A DNA stretch of 64,000 nt, taken from positions 1,427,001 through 1,491,000 of the forward strand of contig CP019636.1 of the NCBI GenBank assembly GCA_002163975.1. Reading direction: 5' to 3'. Of the stretch, positions 18,908-28,272 are shown piece after piece. How positions within the stretch are numbered: position 1 is the stretch's first letter; every line of letters starts with the position of its first letter. A program made the translations under genes and the position numbers. A model generated the notes under the pieces. It ran no database searches and was not told where the DNA came from. It saw nothing but the letters and a program-made list of their open reading frames with translations. This DNA is from Nostocales cyanobacterium HT-58-2 (GTDB lineage: Bacteria; Cyanobacteriota; Cyanobacteriia; Cyanobacteriales; Nostocaceae).

Positions 18908-20122
18908 ATGGTCACGCTGACCCTGTTAGAACCGCAAAAAAAAACACCTATTAAGCAGTGGCACTTTGACGACGAGACCGTCATTCGGATTGGTCGTTCG
19001 GCAGACAATGATATTGTTTTAAGTGATAGCTTAGTATCGCGGCATCATTTAGAACTCAGACAAATCGGTTCTGATCACAATGGCAGTTCCTGGCAGGTAA
19101 TTAGTCAAGGCACAAATGGCACTTTTCTCAACGGCGTTTTGGTAACTCAGAGTTGGTTACCAGATGACAGCCTGTTGCAATTGGCACAGGGAGGTCCAAT
19201 CCTGAAATTCCAAATCGACCAACAAACTTTAAGCCAAAATTCTCCTTCTACGTCACATACTTGCACGCACGAAGGAAACTTGCCTAATAATTTGTTTTGT
19301 ATCCACTGCGGTCAACCATTATCAGTAATACAGACAATTCGTCATTACCAGGTGTTGCGGATTCTGGGACAAGGAGGTATGGGTACAACCTATCTAGCTT
19401 GGGATGGACAGGGAAAAATTGCTGGACATCCACAACTGCTAGTGTTAAAGCAGATGAATGCTGATATGGCAAAAATTGCCAAGGCACAAGAATTATTTGA
19501 ACGAGAGGCAAATACTTTAAAATCTCTCAATCATATTGGAATTCCCAAATACTACAACTTCTTTGTTGAAGGTGGGAAGAAATATTTAGCAATGGAATTA
19601 GTCCACGGACAAGATTTAGAAAAACTGATTTATTCTAAAGGACCAGTCACCCCAAATCTGGCAATTAATTGGATGATCCAAACCTGCGATATCTTGGACT
19701 ATCTCCACAGCCAAGAACCACCCCTCATCCACCGTGACATCAAACCCGCTAACTTAATGGTCCGGAATTCAAATAATCGTATAGTGGTATTGGATTTTGG
19801 GGCAGTGAAGGAAATTGGCACAACACCTGGAACTCGCATTGGTGCAGAGGGTTATTGTGCTCCCGAACAAGAACGGGGACAGCCTCTGACTCAATCCGAT
19901 TTATATGCGATTGGACCAACGCTCATTTTTCTGGTGACTGGGGAAAGCCCTTTTAAGTTCTATCGCCAGAGGGGTCGCAATTTCCGGTTTGAAGTCGGAA
20001 ATGTTCCCACGATTACTCCTCAGTTACGGGAGGTGATTGATCGCGCTACAGAACCTTTGCCACGCGATCGCTACCAAACGGCTAAGGAGTTGGCGGCGGC
20101 TTTAGCTGAATGCAAAGTTTAG
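18908..20122 (+). CDS. FHA-zinc ribbon-Ser/Thr protein kinase
   Basis: The 404-residue protein has three parts. An N-terminal FHA domain (about 22-95: IRIGRSADNDIVLSD, SRHHLEL, NGTFLNG) is followed by a short zinc ribbon (about 118-140: CTHEGNLPNNLFCIHCGQPL) and a Hanks-type kinase domain (about 147-402). The kinase has the glycine loop GQGGMGTTYLAWD, the VAIK-type Lys in LVLKQM, HRDIKPANLM near residue 275, DFGAVKE near 296 and APEQ. All catalytic residues are present. FHA domains bind phospho-threonine, so it probably reads its own or a partner's phosphorylation. No membrane segment is seen. The PP2C phosphatase upstream is the natural counterpart. Confidence 0.92.
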   Translation: MVTLTLLEPQKKTPIKQWHFDDETVIRIGRSADNDIVLSDSLVSRHHLELRQIGSDHNGSSWQVISQGTNGTFLNGVLVTQSWLPDDSLLQLAQGGPILKFQIDQQTLSQNSPSTSHTCTHEGNLPNNLFCIHCGQPLSVIQTIRHYQVLRILGQGGMGTTYLAWDGQGKIAGHPQLLVLKQMNADMAKIAKAQELFEREANTLKSLNHIGIPKYYNFFVEGGKKYLAMELVHGQDLEKLIYSKGPVTPNLAINWMIQTCDILDYLHSQEPPLIHRDIKPANLMVRNSNNRIVVLDFGAVKEIGTTPGTRIGAEGYCAPEQERGQPLTQSDLYAIGPTLIFLVTGESPFKFYRQRGRNFRFEVGNVPTITPQLREVIDRATEPLPRDRYQTAKELAAALAECKV

Positions 20123-20219
20123 CGAACAGGGGACAGAAGCATAGAGGATAAGGGACAAAGCACAGGGTTATAGAAAAAGTTTGACCCTCACTCACCTATC
20201 CTCTATTTTCTGTAACTTC
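20123..20219. repeat. Inverted intergenic repeat of the GGGACAGAA type
   Basis: ACAGAAGCATAGAGGATAAGGG on the left is partly mirrored by CACCTATCCTCTATTTTCTGT on the right. It lies between converging genes and may act as a terminator for both. Confidence 0.4.
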
Positions 20220-20441
20220 CTATTCTTCATCCCAAGCTTCGACAGCTAGCAATTCGCTTACTGGATCTTGCATACTAAACCCAAAGTCTAGCAGTTCTTG
20301 TTTCCAGTACTGCCATTCATTGCCGAATAGCAAAGCGATTTTCCAGATACTATCTGTGGGCTTGATGATATTGGAATCTACGAGTGAACGCACATTACGC
20401 TGCAACTTCACCATAGGGTGAATTACTTGCTGCTTACTCAT
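20220..20441 (-). CDS. Small conserved cyanobacterial protein (DUF4327-like)
   Basis: The 73-residue protein contains VIHPMVKLQRNVRSLVDSN, then IIKPTDSIWKIALLFGNEW and an acidic end DPVSELLAVEAWDEE. I recall this layout as a small cyanobacteria-specific family (DUF4327) of about 70 residues. Function is not known. It is likely soluble and helical. It stands alone, with a long empty region upstream. Confidence 0.75.
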   Translation of the reverse strand: MSKQQVIHPMVKLQRNVRSLVDSNIIKPTDSIWKIALLFGNEWQYWKQELLDFGFSMQDPVSELLAVEAWDEE

Positions 20442-21454
20442 AACCTCGATTAAATCAGATTTGGTTTGGTAAATGCTTTATCAAAACTGCTTTCCATTTT
20501 GGAATTTTTGCCGATGCGTAGAGCTTTTTACCTTGGCAAAGCAAGTCTTAACTTGTTTACTATATCATAACTTATCAACTGAGTTACCATTAAATTCGGT
20601 TTTGTACGGTAATCCCCACCAAACGAGTTAAATTTTACCCCCTGTGAGTGGTTAGTTTACATTGAATCTAAAACAAGAGTTATCTTATCTTTTGCACAAA
20701 TAACACGTTTTGGGAATGTATGCAAAACGCTATTTGTGTTTTTCAGCATAATGTGCGCGAGTTTTAACAAACTTATATGAGCGTAGCCTTTTTACAGAAT
20801 TTTGCGAAACCGTGAACTGTATAGTCAGCTGGAGCTATACACATCTTTGAAATGTTATATAGAATATCGCAAACATCTTATATTTGATAGGTCAAAGTAA
20901 CATTTTTATAAAAATTTAATGATTCAATGAGAAGCAAAAATAATCAAAAAATACAAGCCTCAAGAAGGAAGGCAGGAAAGGTTATACCTATCTGAAGATT
21001 TTGAGAAATAGTATCAAGTATCGGTAGCAGAAGTGACGCCAGGATGACGGGCTTTGTTCTATCCCAAGGCTTAGGCTAATGGATAAGCTGGGAGGAATTT
21101 AATCAAGCTGATTTTATTGACTTATTCTCTCTCTAGAAAAATACGGCTTGTCGATTAAGTTATAGATGTTTATTCCCGTAGCTATTCCGTTGTCCTAATA
21201 AGTTAATGCAGTTGAAAGCAGACTAAATCAGGCAACAAAGCCAGGTTTTAGCGGAGAGTAAAGAAGTAAACGCTTAGTAATCCCAATTTTACTAGCGATC
21301 GCACTTCACTATGTTGCTACAGAGTGAGAAAATTAGCCTTTCTGCCTTATGTAAAATATTCTCCTGCAAAATGTTATTTTCTCTGGAACAATGGGTATCC
21401 TTATAAGCAGGAGAAAGGCTGTTATCTAAGTGTTTACCACAGCAATTAATCAAA
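20442..21454. other. One-kilobase stretch without a recognisable gene
   Basis: No frame here has a convincing start or composition. The sequence is A/T-rich. The section around 20930-21130 (AAGAAGGAAGGCAGGAAAGG onwards) has scattered stop codons and could be a decayed gene, but I could not match it to anything. The last part presumably holds the promoter of the 132-residue gene. Confidence 0.4.
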
Positions 21455-21853
21455 ATGGCTAGTTCTGGGGAACAGTACAGAATTGCCCGCCATCAGAAGA
21501 TTGAGCGGCGAAAAAGAATTTTAACTATAGTATCGATTGTATCTTTTCTTAGTTCTGGGGTATTTGCAATAGTTCCTACACTACAACAGGCTATTCAAAA
21601 TCCCCAATCAGCGCCTGCGTCTACTGAGCTTTCATTACACCAACAAGCACAGGGTTTTGAGTTAGTTTTACAGCGAGAACCAGAAAATCAAGTGGCTTTG
21701 TATGGGTTGGTTAATGTCCGCCTGCGCTTACAGGATGTTCAGGGAGCTATTGCACCTTTGGAAAAGCTGGTGAAGTTACAGCCTGAACACCGACATTATA
21801 AGACTCTGTTAGAGCAGCTGAAGAAACAAGGAGACAAGAGCGATCGCTCTTAG
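21455..21853 (+). CDS. Small TPR-like membrane-anchored protein
   Basis: The 132-residue protein has a basic N-terminus (RHQKIERRKR), one hydrophobic segment (ILTIVSIVSFLSSGVFAIVP, residues 24-43) and a C-terminal tetratricopeptide-like part. That part (about 60-125) includes LVLQREPENQVALYGLVNVRLRLQD and VQGAIAPLEKLVKLQPEHR. It is probably a single-pass membrane protein with the TPR part on one side for protein contacts. The partner is unknown. Cyanobacterial genomes carry many such proteins. Confidence 0.75.
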   Translation: MASSGEQYRIARHQKIERRKRILTIVSIVSFLSSGVFAIVPTLQQAIQNPQSAPASTELSLHQQAQGFELVLQREPENQVALYGLVNVRLRLQDVQGAIAPLEKLVKLQPEHRHYKTLLEQLKKQGDKSDRS

Positions 21854-21911
21854 GATAAGTATTCTTAGCTATGTAGGAAGATAACGAGAGAAGAGTTTAT
21901 ATAAACGTTTA

Positions 21912-23074
21912 TCATTTCATAGAAGCAAGCTTCATCAAAACAGTTTCTAGTTCCTCGACTCCACGAACTTGATTCCATTCAGACATAGCACGTTGTTGTC
22001 CAGCACGAGTCATTCTTTCCCACTCATCTGGATGAACTGGTAGAGAAAACACAAAACATTAGCTAAATCTAGAGGATTTTCTGACTCAAAAATTAATCCA
22101 TCCTTGCCATTTTCTACTATCTCCCCGGCTCCTCCTGTACCGCTAGTCACGAGGGTTAATCCTGCAGCCATAGCTTCAATTTGGCTAATGCCAAAAGGCT
22201 CTTGAAAGCGAGAAGGAAAAACCAGGACGTTGTGCGATCGGTACAGTTCTTTTAGTTGTTGGCGTGAGAGAACTCCAGGAAACTTAACCTTATCTTGCAT
22301 ACCTTCTGACTCAACAAATTCCTGAAGAGCTTGAACAAATTGAGGTTGTAGAGTACCGCCAGCAATAGTAGCGGAAAACTCCACACCTGCAGCATGAAGT
22401 AAGGAAAGAGCTTCAATGAGTACATCGGCTCCTTTGTAATGCATCACCAAACTAGCGTACGCAATGCGTAGGCGATCGCGCGGTGGGAGTTCAGCTTGAT
22501 AAAATTCGTCAACAGCTGCACCTGGATAAATAGTTTGTGCTGTTTCTACTGGATAACCCTGTTGGTTTAAGCCTTCTCGAATCCAATTGCTACAGGTGAT
22601 GTATTGATGCAATTTGCTATTAGGAGCTAATTCAGCAACATAACCAGGATTAGCATTCATAACGTAATGAGCTACTGGAATCTCATTAGCAAGTATTTTT
22701 TCTATCAGTTCCAGTCCCAAAAAGTCAATGTTACCCACTAGGCAAACATCTGGTTTAAAAGTTTGCACCTCTAAAGCTACCGTTTGGCGATTATAGAAAG
22801 TTCTGGTTAAAACTTGTTCCGCAGAAAACCAATGGGTTCCTTCTTTAGTCCAGGCACCACATAAGTATAAACAGCGATTTACAGAAGGCTCTGTATCCGT
22901 AGTTGTGTAATTGGTACCATATTTTTCTGTATTACTTGTTAATACCAGTACAGTGTGACCGCGATGAGCTAACAGTCTTGCACAATCAGCCATCCCCCGC
23001 TCATATCCGCCAATCGCTTGTGGAGGATACAGATTTGTAATGATTAGAATTCTCAGCTTATCCAAAGTAGTCAC
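21912..23074 (-). CDS. GT4-type glycosyltransferase, apparently frameshifted near its 3' end
   Basis: The main frame (22010-23074, 354 residues) is a GT-B glycosyltransferase. It has ITNLYPPQAIGGYERGMAD at the N-terminus (nucleotide-sugar transferase start), a middle domain, and the GT4 C-terminal donor site (VFPSRFQEPFGISQIEAMAAG, then VTSGTGGAGEIVENGKDG). After LANVL the frame runs into CFLYQFIQMSGKE and stops. The neighbouring frame instead reads SLPVHPDEWERMTRAGQQRAM onward to LKLASMK-like codons and a stop at 21912, which is what a GT4 C-terminus should look like. One base is therefore missing around 22044-22055, a real mutation or a sequencing error. It starts 6 bp beyond the stop of the OGT-like gene, so the two are co-transcribed. 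Confidence 0.85.
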
Positions 23075-23080
23075 CCATGA

Positions 23081-25300
23081 TTATGACTTCTCAAGATAGT
23101 TTGCCCACATTTGCTCATAAGCTTTCTCCATCTCCCGTGTAAATTGCTTCCCATTCCACAATGGTGCAGTAGCCTTTGATTGTCGCAGTTTCCCTGCAAT
23201 TTGTTGTCGCAAAGCCTCGTCTTTACCCAAACGAATACCCCATTCTATGTATTCTTCATCAGTCCAAGCTATGCCTTCTGTGATACCAGCATTCATCATC
23301 ATGGTATAACTGTTACGAGCTACAAATTGTTCGCCGACTCGTGTCACCATGGGAATACACATCCAAAGAGTTTCTAGGGTTGTAGTCGCACCATTGTAGG
23401 GATAGGTGTCTAATACTACATCAGCAATTCCTAGGTTGGCGCGATGAACTGACTCTAAAGCGACTTGCGGTAAAAATCTCAGCCTTGAACAATTCACGCC
23501 TTCCTCTTCCGCAATTTTATAGAAAAAGCGTTTAATTGCTTCTTCCTCAGAAGAACCTTTAATTAAAAAGTAGCTATTAGCGACTTCTTTCAGAATTTTC
23601 ATTTGCCACCTTGTCGTCTCAGGATGGCGTTTATATCCTCTTTGGGCGCTGAGATAAACCACCGCATCAGCGGGAATATTTAACTCATCTCGGCGCAGTG
23701 TTGGTACACCCACCTCAAAACCATCCACTGCTATGTAGGTTTGAGGTAATCGCCAGATTTTCTCTGTATAATAATCTTGCGCTGAACCTGGTAATACGTA
23801 TGGGTCAGCAATAAAGTAATCAATTGCTGGTATACCCGATGCATCCCAACCTAGCCAAGTCACTTGAATTGGTGCTGGCTTAAGTGCCATCACTTCACAG
23901 CTAATATCTAGAGTGATGCTATCAAGATCAACTAAAATATCAATTTCATCTTGATATATCTTCTCAGCAATTTCTAAGCCATTCATACCTAATGTATGAG
24001 CTTGTGAAGCTTGATTGACATACCAATCTTGCAACCAATCATCTATCAGCTTGTAGTTAACAAAATAGGCATGAGTTTCAAAATTATCTCGATTATGATG
24101 CTGAAATAACCAACGAGCTAACCAACCTACAGAATGCTGTCTAAAAGCGTAAGATAGATATCCAATTTTTAATTTTCTTGTTGAGAAAATGACCGAGTAT
24201 TTTTGATTACTATGGTGCTGAGAGTAGATTTTACTTTCTTTTTGAGTGATAGCTTGAATATTAGTCTGGAAAATTTGGGCAATTTGATTATGGATTTCTC
24301 TAAACTCGGCTGGACAATCTTTAATATGAGGTATAGCAAATGATGGAGTCAGCAGCCGAAGAGTTCTCAACTCATCTAGTGGAAGTGGTTGCGCTTTGAT
24401 AAAGCTTTTCAAAAGTGATTCCAACTCTTGGCAAGTTGAGCATACTTCATTCCAATATCCACCCGCAGTCATTAAGGCGCGAAGCACTAAATGAGTAGCA
24501 AAAATTTTATCAGGTAATGTTTGTGATAGTGAATAACATAATTTAGCTGTCTCTATTCCTTGAGAATAACGACCAGCATCTTGATAAAAAATAGCTAGAT
24601 GTCGTAAAGTTTCTATATTTTGAGCATCTAAGCACAAACATAACTCTAAAAAACTTGCTGCCAGTGCAGGTTGCTTAAATGTGTGACCTATTTTCATAGC
24701 AATAGGTAGCAGTAAACAGAAGCAATCATCAGGCTTGGAAAAATAAGGTAAACAAGCTTCTACTAATTCTAAAATTGCTGGGTGTAAAGGTGCTGTTTCT
24801 AGAACTTGTTGTAGAACTTGTAGCAAGAATTCTGCATTGAAATCTTTACTTTGCCGTACCTGTAGAAGTTCAATTAATCTCACCTGCTGTAATTCTATGT
24901 CTTCAAATTTTTCTAGTTTAATTGAAAGTTGAATAATCTTGAGTAAGTTATTAATGTCAGTGGTATTAATTTCTCGTATATGCTGACGAATTATCCAGGC
25001 AAGAGAATATTCTGCTAGCGTCTCACGCCGTTGTGCTTCTGCTTGCAAAACTTGAATTAGTTCATTAGTAAAAATTTGAATTTGGTCTTCCTCTGCTTCT
25101 GTCATAGGCAGCATCCAAGTCATTTGCGCCTCTGCTTCTTGCCCTTGTAGAAGCAAAAGTAATCCCAAATGCCAGTAGTGGGATAAAATATCTGGTTCGG
25201 CTGTAATTGCTTGTTCGTATAATTTTGCAGCCTGAGAATATTCCCCTTTTACTAAATATTGATGAGCTTGTTGCTGCCAGTTCATAAAATCAGTAATCAT
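23081..25300 (-). CDS. TPR / O-GlcNAc transferase-like (GT41) protein
   Basis: The 739-residue protein starts with a TPR (residues 9-42: AHQYLVKGEYSQAAKLYEQAI), continues with a long helical TPR-like region to about residue 370, and ends in a GT41/SPINDLY-type catalytic domain. That domain has KIGYLSYAFRQHSVGWLARW near 377, APIQVTWLGWDASGIPAIDY near 475, VVYLSAQRGYKRHPET near 545 and DVVLDTYPYNGATTTLETLW near 640. The enzyme should move a sugar, usually GlcNAc, onto Ser/Thr of proteins. It lies between the pilin gene and a GT4 gene, all leftward. In Nostoc punctiforme an OGT-like protein, OgtA, is needed for pilin accumulation in hormogonia; whether this is its orthologue is not established here. 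Confidence 0.88.
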   Translation of the reverse strand: MITDFMNWQQQAHQYLVKGEYSQAAKLYEQAITAEPDILSHYWHLGLLLLLQGQEAEAQMTWMLPMTEAEEDQIQIFTNELIQVLQAEAQRRETLAEYSLAWIIRQHIREINTTDINNLLKIIQLSIKLEKFEDIELQQVRLIELLQVRQSKDFNAEFLLQVLQQVLETAPLHPAILELVEACLPYFSKPDDCFCLLLPIAMKIGHTFKQPALAASFLELCLCLDAQNIETLRHLAIFYQDAGRYSQGIETAKLCYSLSQTLPDKIFATHLVLRALMTAGGYWNEVCSTCQELESLLKSFIKAQPLPLDELRTLRLLTPSFAIPHIKDCPAEFREIHNQIAQIFQTNIQAITQKESKIYSQHHSNQKYSVIFSTRKLKIGYLSYAFRQHSVGWLARWLFQHHNRDNFETHAYFVNYKLIDDWLQDWYVNQASQAHTLGMNGLEIAEKIYQDEIDILVDLDSITLDISCEVMALKPAPIQVTWLGWDASGIPAIDYFIADPYVLPGSAQDYYTEKIWRLPQTYIAVDGFEVGVPTLRRDELNIPADAVVYLSAQRGYKRHPETTRWQMKILKEVANSYFLIKGSSEEEAIKRFFYKIAEEEGVNCSRLRFLPQVALESVHRANLGIADVVLDTYPYNGATTTLETLWMCIPMVTRVGEQFVARNSYTMMMNAGITEGIAWTDEEYIEWGIRLGKDEALRQQIAGKLRQSKATAPLWNGKQFTREMEKAYEQMWANYLEKS

Positions 25301-25388
25301 AGGAAATATTTTTTGTGAGTTGGTACAAGCACCTGATGAGGTTATTCTTGGAAGTTATTTCTTGTCAGTTAAGTCTATTCATTAAGCA

Positions 25389-25414
25389 AAGTGGGTAGAT
25401 TATTCTACCCACTT
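25389..25414 (-). terminator. Strong stem-loop between pilin and OGT genes
   Basis: AAGTGGGTAGA, a 4-nt loop and TCTACCCACTT form a perfect 11-bp stem about 100 bp downstream of the pilin stop. It has no long T run. It could end most pilin transcripts while letting some reach the OGT gene, or protect the pilin mRNA 3' end. Confidence 0.6.
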
Positions 25415-25512
25415 CGGTAAAATACTTAATTTAGCAGAATAAAAACTCTCATTGAAATTAATACTTGTTTAAATGAGTTGGTATCTTATTGCTTGCTCAT
25501 TAACTCACTTAT

Positions 25513-26064
25513 TTACTTAGCTGCACTAACGTAGTTATCGGGGCAGGTAGGAGCTGTTCCGTTAAGCTTGTAAAGTGCTGTACCATCATCCCCACCATTT
25601 GTCACAGCTTTCTCCGCTTCACACAAGATAGCTAAAGTCGTTGCTTCACTTGTGGCTGATACAGTTCCTATCATCACGCCACCAACATAAGCTTTGACGG
25701 GTGCTTTGTCTTTTATTGGTTGTGCTTGATTATTGACACCACTAGTACCATCGGCAATGTTATATTTATAATTCTCTGTTTGTGTTGCTACACCAAGACC
25801 TAACTTACCAAAGTCAGCGTTTTTTGCAAATGAATTATTTTCCAGGTAGTAGGCTTGCTGCGCGCGATTCATTGAACCTACATAGGTTTTAGCCTCTGAC
25901 TGTCTTGCTTTATTTGCTTGATTAAGAAAAGAGGGTAAAGCAATAGCAGAAAGAATACCAATGATGATAATTACTACTAGCAGTTCAATGAGTGTAAAAC
26001 CTTCATCTTGTTTCTTTTTCTGAAGAATGTGTTGGAGAAATTTTGCTTTTAATTCAGTCTTCAT
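25513..26064 (-). CDS. pilA: Type IV major pilin-like protein (PilA)
   Basis: The prepilin peptidase site is DEG|FTLIELLVVIIIIGILSA, with a 22-residue basic leader (MKTELKAKFLQHILQKKKQ). The invariant Glu5 of the mature protein is present, as is the long hydrophobic N-terminal helix. The mature protein has SMNRAQQAYYLENN, usual in cyanobacterial pilins, and a C-terminal cysteine pair (ILCEAEKAV and APTCPDN) that should form the D-loop disulfide. I chose the ATG at 26064 because it gives the canonical leader; the frame is open 18 codons further upstream. Pilins build type IV pili for motility and DNA uptake. The downstream genes suggest it may be glycosylated. Confidence 0.9.
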   Translation of the reverse strand: MKTELKAKFLQHILQKKKQDEGFTLIELLVVIIIIGILSAIALPSFLNQANKARQSEAKTYVGSMNRAQQAYYLENNSFAKNADFGKLGLGVATQTENYKYNIADGTSGVNNQAQPIKDKAPVKAYVGGVMIGTVSATSEATTLAILCEAEKAVTNGGDDGTALYKLNGTAPTCPDNYVSAAK

Positions 26065-26118
26065 AAGTATTTTCCAGAGGATAGGAAATTGATTGAGTTC
26101 TAAATTTAACTTACCCAC

Positions 26119-26598
26119 TTTCTTTTATTTCTTATCACCCTTGGAAAATTTTTTATTCATGTTTTCTAGCAACATTAACGAGCTTTGTAGAGGCGCGAGT
26201 TTCGCATATTTACATTATTGAAGTAAGTTCAAACTTTTCCATTAATCACTTTTAGCTGACTTAAGCTCTTAAGAGATGATTTATAAAGTAATCCACCAAT
26301 CTTTGCGATGCGTTACGGCTAGAACTGATTCTCTTAAACTTGCAAGCCCTTACATAGCCGTAACACATCCTACTTAATCTGAAATTAATGGTTATTGACG
26401 AACAGATATGGAAGTTGCCATTCTGAATTTTCTCCTGATAGTCTCTTTTTCCTGATACCTCTCGACTTAATGGCTTTGTAGCATAGATCTAAAAGACTTA
26501 TGCAGCACAACTAAGCGGCGCACCCAGGATTTAGTATTCCCAAATCCAGAAATTTCTATCACGCCCTGTCTGATATGTTATACTAAGTCGTAGTCGTT
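26119..26598. other. Divergent promoter region between pilA and NTRC
   Basis: About 480 bp hold the pilA leader and the NTRC promoter. An inverted repeat (26307-26369) lies in the middle. No gene is seen. Confidence 0.4.
26307..26369. repeat. Palindromic repeat GATGCGTTACGGCT...AGCCGTAACACATC
   Basis: The two 14-bp arms match with one mismatch and enclose 35 bp. The same words (GATGCGTTACGG and CTAACACATCCTAC) recur inside the element at 30885-31015, so this is a dispersed family. Confidence 0.6.
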
Positions 26599-26619
26599 AT
26601 GAGTTTGTTTATTGTAGTT

Positions 26620-27993
26620 ATGACCAACCCGACAGTAGAAAATGTAGTGATTATCGGTTCTGGTCCAGCGGGGTACACGGCTGCCATTTACGCCGGACGG
26701 GCTAATCTCAAACCTGTTGTTTTTGAAGGTTTCCAAGCTGGGGGTTTGCCTGGTGGTCAGCTGATGACAACGACTGAAGTGGAGAACTTTCCTGGGTTTC
26801 CTGAAGGAATCACTGGACCAGAACTTATGGATCGGATGAAGGCTCAGGCGGAGCGCTGGGGTGCTGAGTTATATACAGAAGATGTTATTGAAGTTGATTT
26901 GAGTCAGCGTCCTTTTACAGTCCGCTCTGAGGAACGAGAATTTAAAACCCACAGCATTATTATTGCTACTGGTGCGACGGCAAAGCGCTTGGGTTTAGAT
27001 AGTGAGCATCAGTTCTGGAGCCGGGGTATTTCCGCTTGTGCTATTTGTGATGGTGCTACGCCTATTTTCCATGGTGCGGAGTTAGCTGTGGTTGGTGGTG
27101 GTGATTCGGCGGCGGAAGAAGCGATTTACCTGACTAAGTACGGTTCTAAAGTGAATTTGCTGGTGCGCTCTGACAAGATGCGCGCTTCTAAAGCCATGCA
27201 AGACCGTGTTTTGAGCAATCCCAAAATTACAGTTCACTGGAACACACAACCAATAGATGTGTTTGGGAACGAGAAGCACATGGAAGGGATAAGAATCCAC
27301 AATACCGACACTGGTGAAGAAAAGGATCTGCACGTCAAGGGATTGTTCTACGCGATCGGTCACACTCCTAATACATCTTTATTCAAGGAACATCTGGAGC
27401 TGGATGACGTGGGTTACATTGTCACTAAGCCTGGTTCTCCCGAAACAAACATAGAAGGTGTTTTTGCCGCAGGCGACGTACAAGACCATGAGTACCGTCA
27501 GGCAATTACTGCTGCAGGTAGTGGCTGTTCGGCGGCGATGTTAGCAGAACGCTGGTTGTCTGCCAGTGGCTTGATTCAGGAATTCCACCAAAAACCGGAA
27601 ACTCCAGATAATGAGATAGAACAGCCAGCTGAGACGAAAACAGAAGAACAAAAAGCTGCTGAATTTGATTTGAACTCCACCCGTCATTACGGGGGTTATG
27701 CTTTGCGTAAGCTGTTCCATGATAGCGATCGCCTACTCGTTGTTAAATACGTCGCTCCTGGCTGTGGTCCTTGCCATACCCTCAAGCCAATATTAAATAA
27801 AGTCGTGGATGAATTTGATGGCAAAATTCACTTTGTCGAAATTGACATCGATAAAGACCGAGACATCGCTGAAAATGCTGGTGTTACAGGAACACCTACA
27901 GTTCAGTTCTTCAAGGATAAGGATTTGTTGAAGGAACTCAAAGGCGTGAAACAAAAGAGTGAGTACCGCCAATTGATTGAAAGCAATTTGTAA
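26620..27993 (+). CDS. NADPH-dependent thioredoxin reductase-thioredoxin fusion (NTRC)
   Basis: The protein joins a low-molecular-weight thioredoxin reductase to a thioredoxin. The reductase part (1-330) has [16 protein letters not shown] (FAD site), the redox motif CAICDG near residue 140, [12 protein letters not shown] (NADPH site) and [11 protein letters not shown] charged Glu/Lys linker (about 335-355) leads to thioredoxin with [12 protein letters not shown] (CGPC) near residue 381 and the cis-Pro motif [13 protein letters not shown] uses NADPH to reduce 2-Cys peroxiredoxin and other targets in oxygenic phototrophs and is typical of cyanobacteria and plastids. I chose the ATG at 26620 (MTNPTVEN) because it gives the usual N-terminus; the frame is open from 26599. 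Confidence 0.95.
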   Translation: MTNPTVENVVIIGSGPAGYTAAIYAGRANLKPVVFEGFQAGGLPGGQLMTTTEVENFPGFPEGITGPELMDRMKAQAERWGAELYTEDVIEVDLSQRPFTVRSEEREFKTHSIIIATGATAKRLGLDSEHQFWSRGISACAICDGATPIFHGAELAVVGGGDSAAEEAIYLTKYGSKVNLLVRSDKMRASKAMQDRVLSNPKITVHWNTQPIDVFGNEKHMEGIRIHNTDTGEEKDLHVKGLFYAIGHTPNTSLFKEHLELDDVGYIVTKPGSPETNIEGVFAAGDVQDHEYRQAITAAGSGCSAAMLAERWLSASGLIQEFHQKPETPDNEIEQPAETKTEEQKAAEFDLNSTRHYGGYALRKLFHDSDRLLVVKYVAPGCGPCHTLKPILNKVVDEFDGKIHFVEIDIDKDRDIAENAGVTGTPTVQFFKDKDLLKELKGVKQKSEYRQLIESNL

Positions 27994-28035
27994 GTCTTTG
28001 TGCGCCCTGTACTTAGGTGCAGGGCTAATCACTTA

Positions 28036-28053
28036 AGTCCACTTAAGTGGACT
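28036..28053. terminator. Perfect 18-bp palindrome at the 28.04 kb convergent end
   Basis: AGTCCACTTAAGTGGACT is fully self-complementary and includes the stop codon of the leftward 64-residue gene, followed on the plus strand by GAAAACTTTT. A neighbouring short hairpin (GCCCTG ... CAGGGC, about 28003-28025) lies closer to the NTRC stop. Together they probably end both converging transcripts. Confidence 0.5.
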
Positions 28054-28237
28054 GAAAACTTTTGTCCTCTGCTGGCTCGAAAAGAACATCAAGTTGGCTA
28101 CCGGGCATTTGCTGACGTAATAACTGAACGTAACCTTCTGCATCAGTGCGACTCCGATGTCGGCTGACGACTACCTTTTGTGAAGAAGAAATGAGATGGA
28201 CAACTGCCCAAGGTTTGAGGCGTTGTTGATAAGCCAT
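28043..28237 (-). CDS. Small conserved cyanobacterial hypothetical protein
   Basis: With the ATG at 28237 the product is 64 residues, MAYQQRLKPWAVVHLI..., ending PAEDKSFQST. The start is chosen because GAAGGAG lies upstream at a suitable distance; the frame is open 11 codons further. The layout RLKPWAVVxLxxxxQxVVVxRxRSRTDAEGYxQxL looks like a small conserved cyanobacterial family, but I cannot name it. The leader carries two tandem hairpin repeats (28273-28367), which suggests post-transcriptional control. It converges with NTRC. Confidence 0.7.
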   Translation of the reverse strand: MAYQQRLKPWAVVHLISSSQKVVVSRHRSRTDAEGYVQLLRQQMPGSQLDVLFEPAEDKSFQST

Positions 28238-28272
28238 AATAAAATTATCTCCTTCGAGAATAGGAGGCAAAG

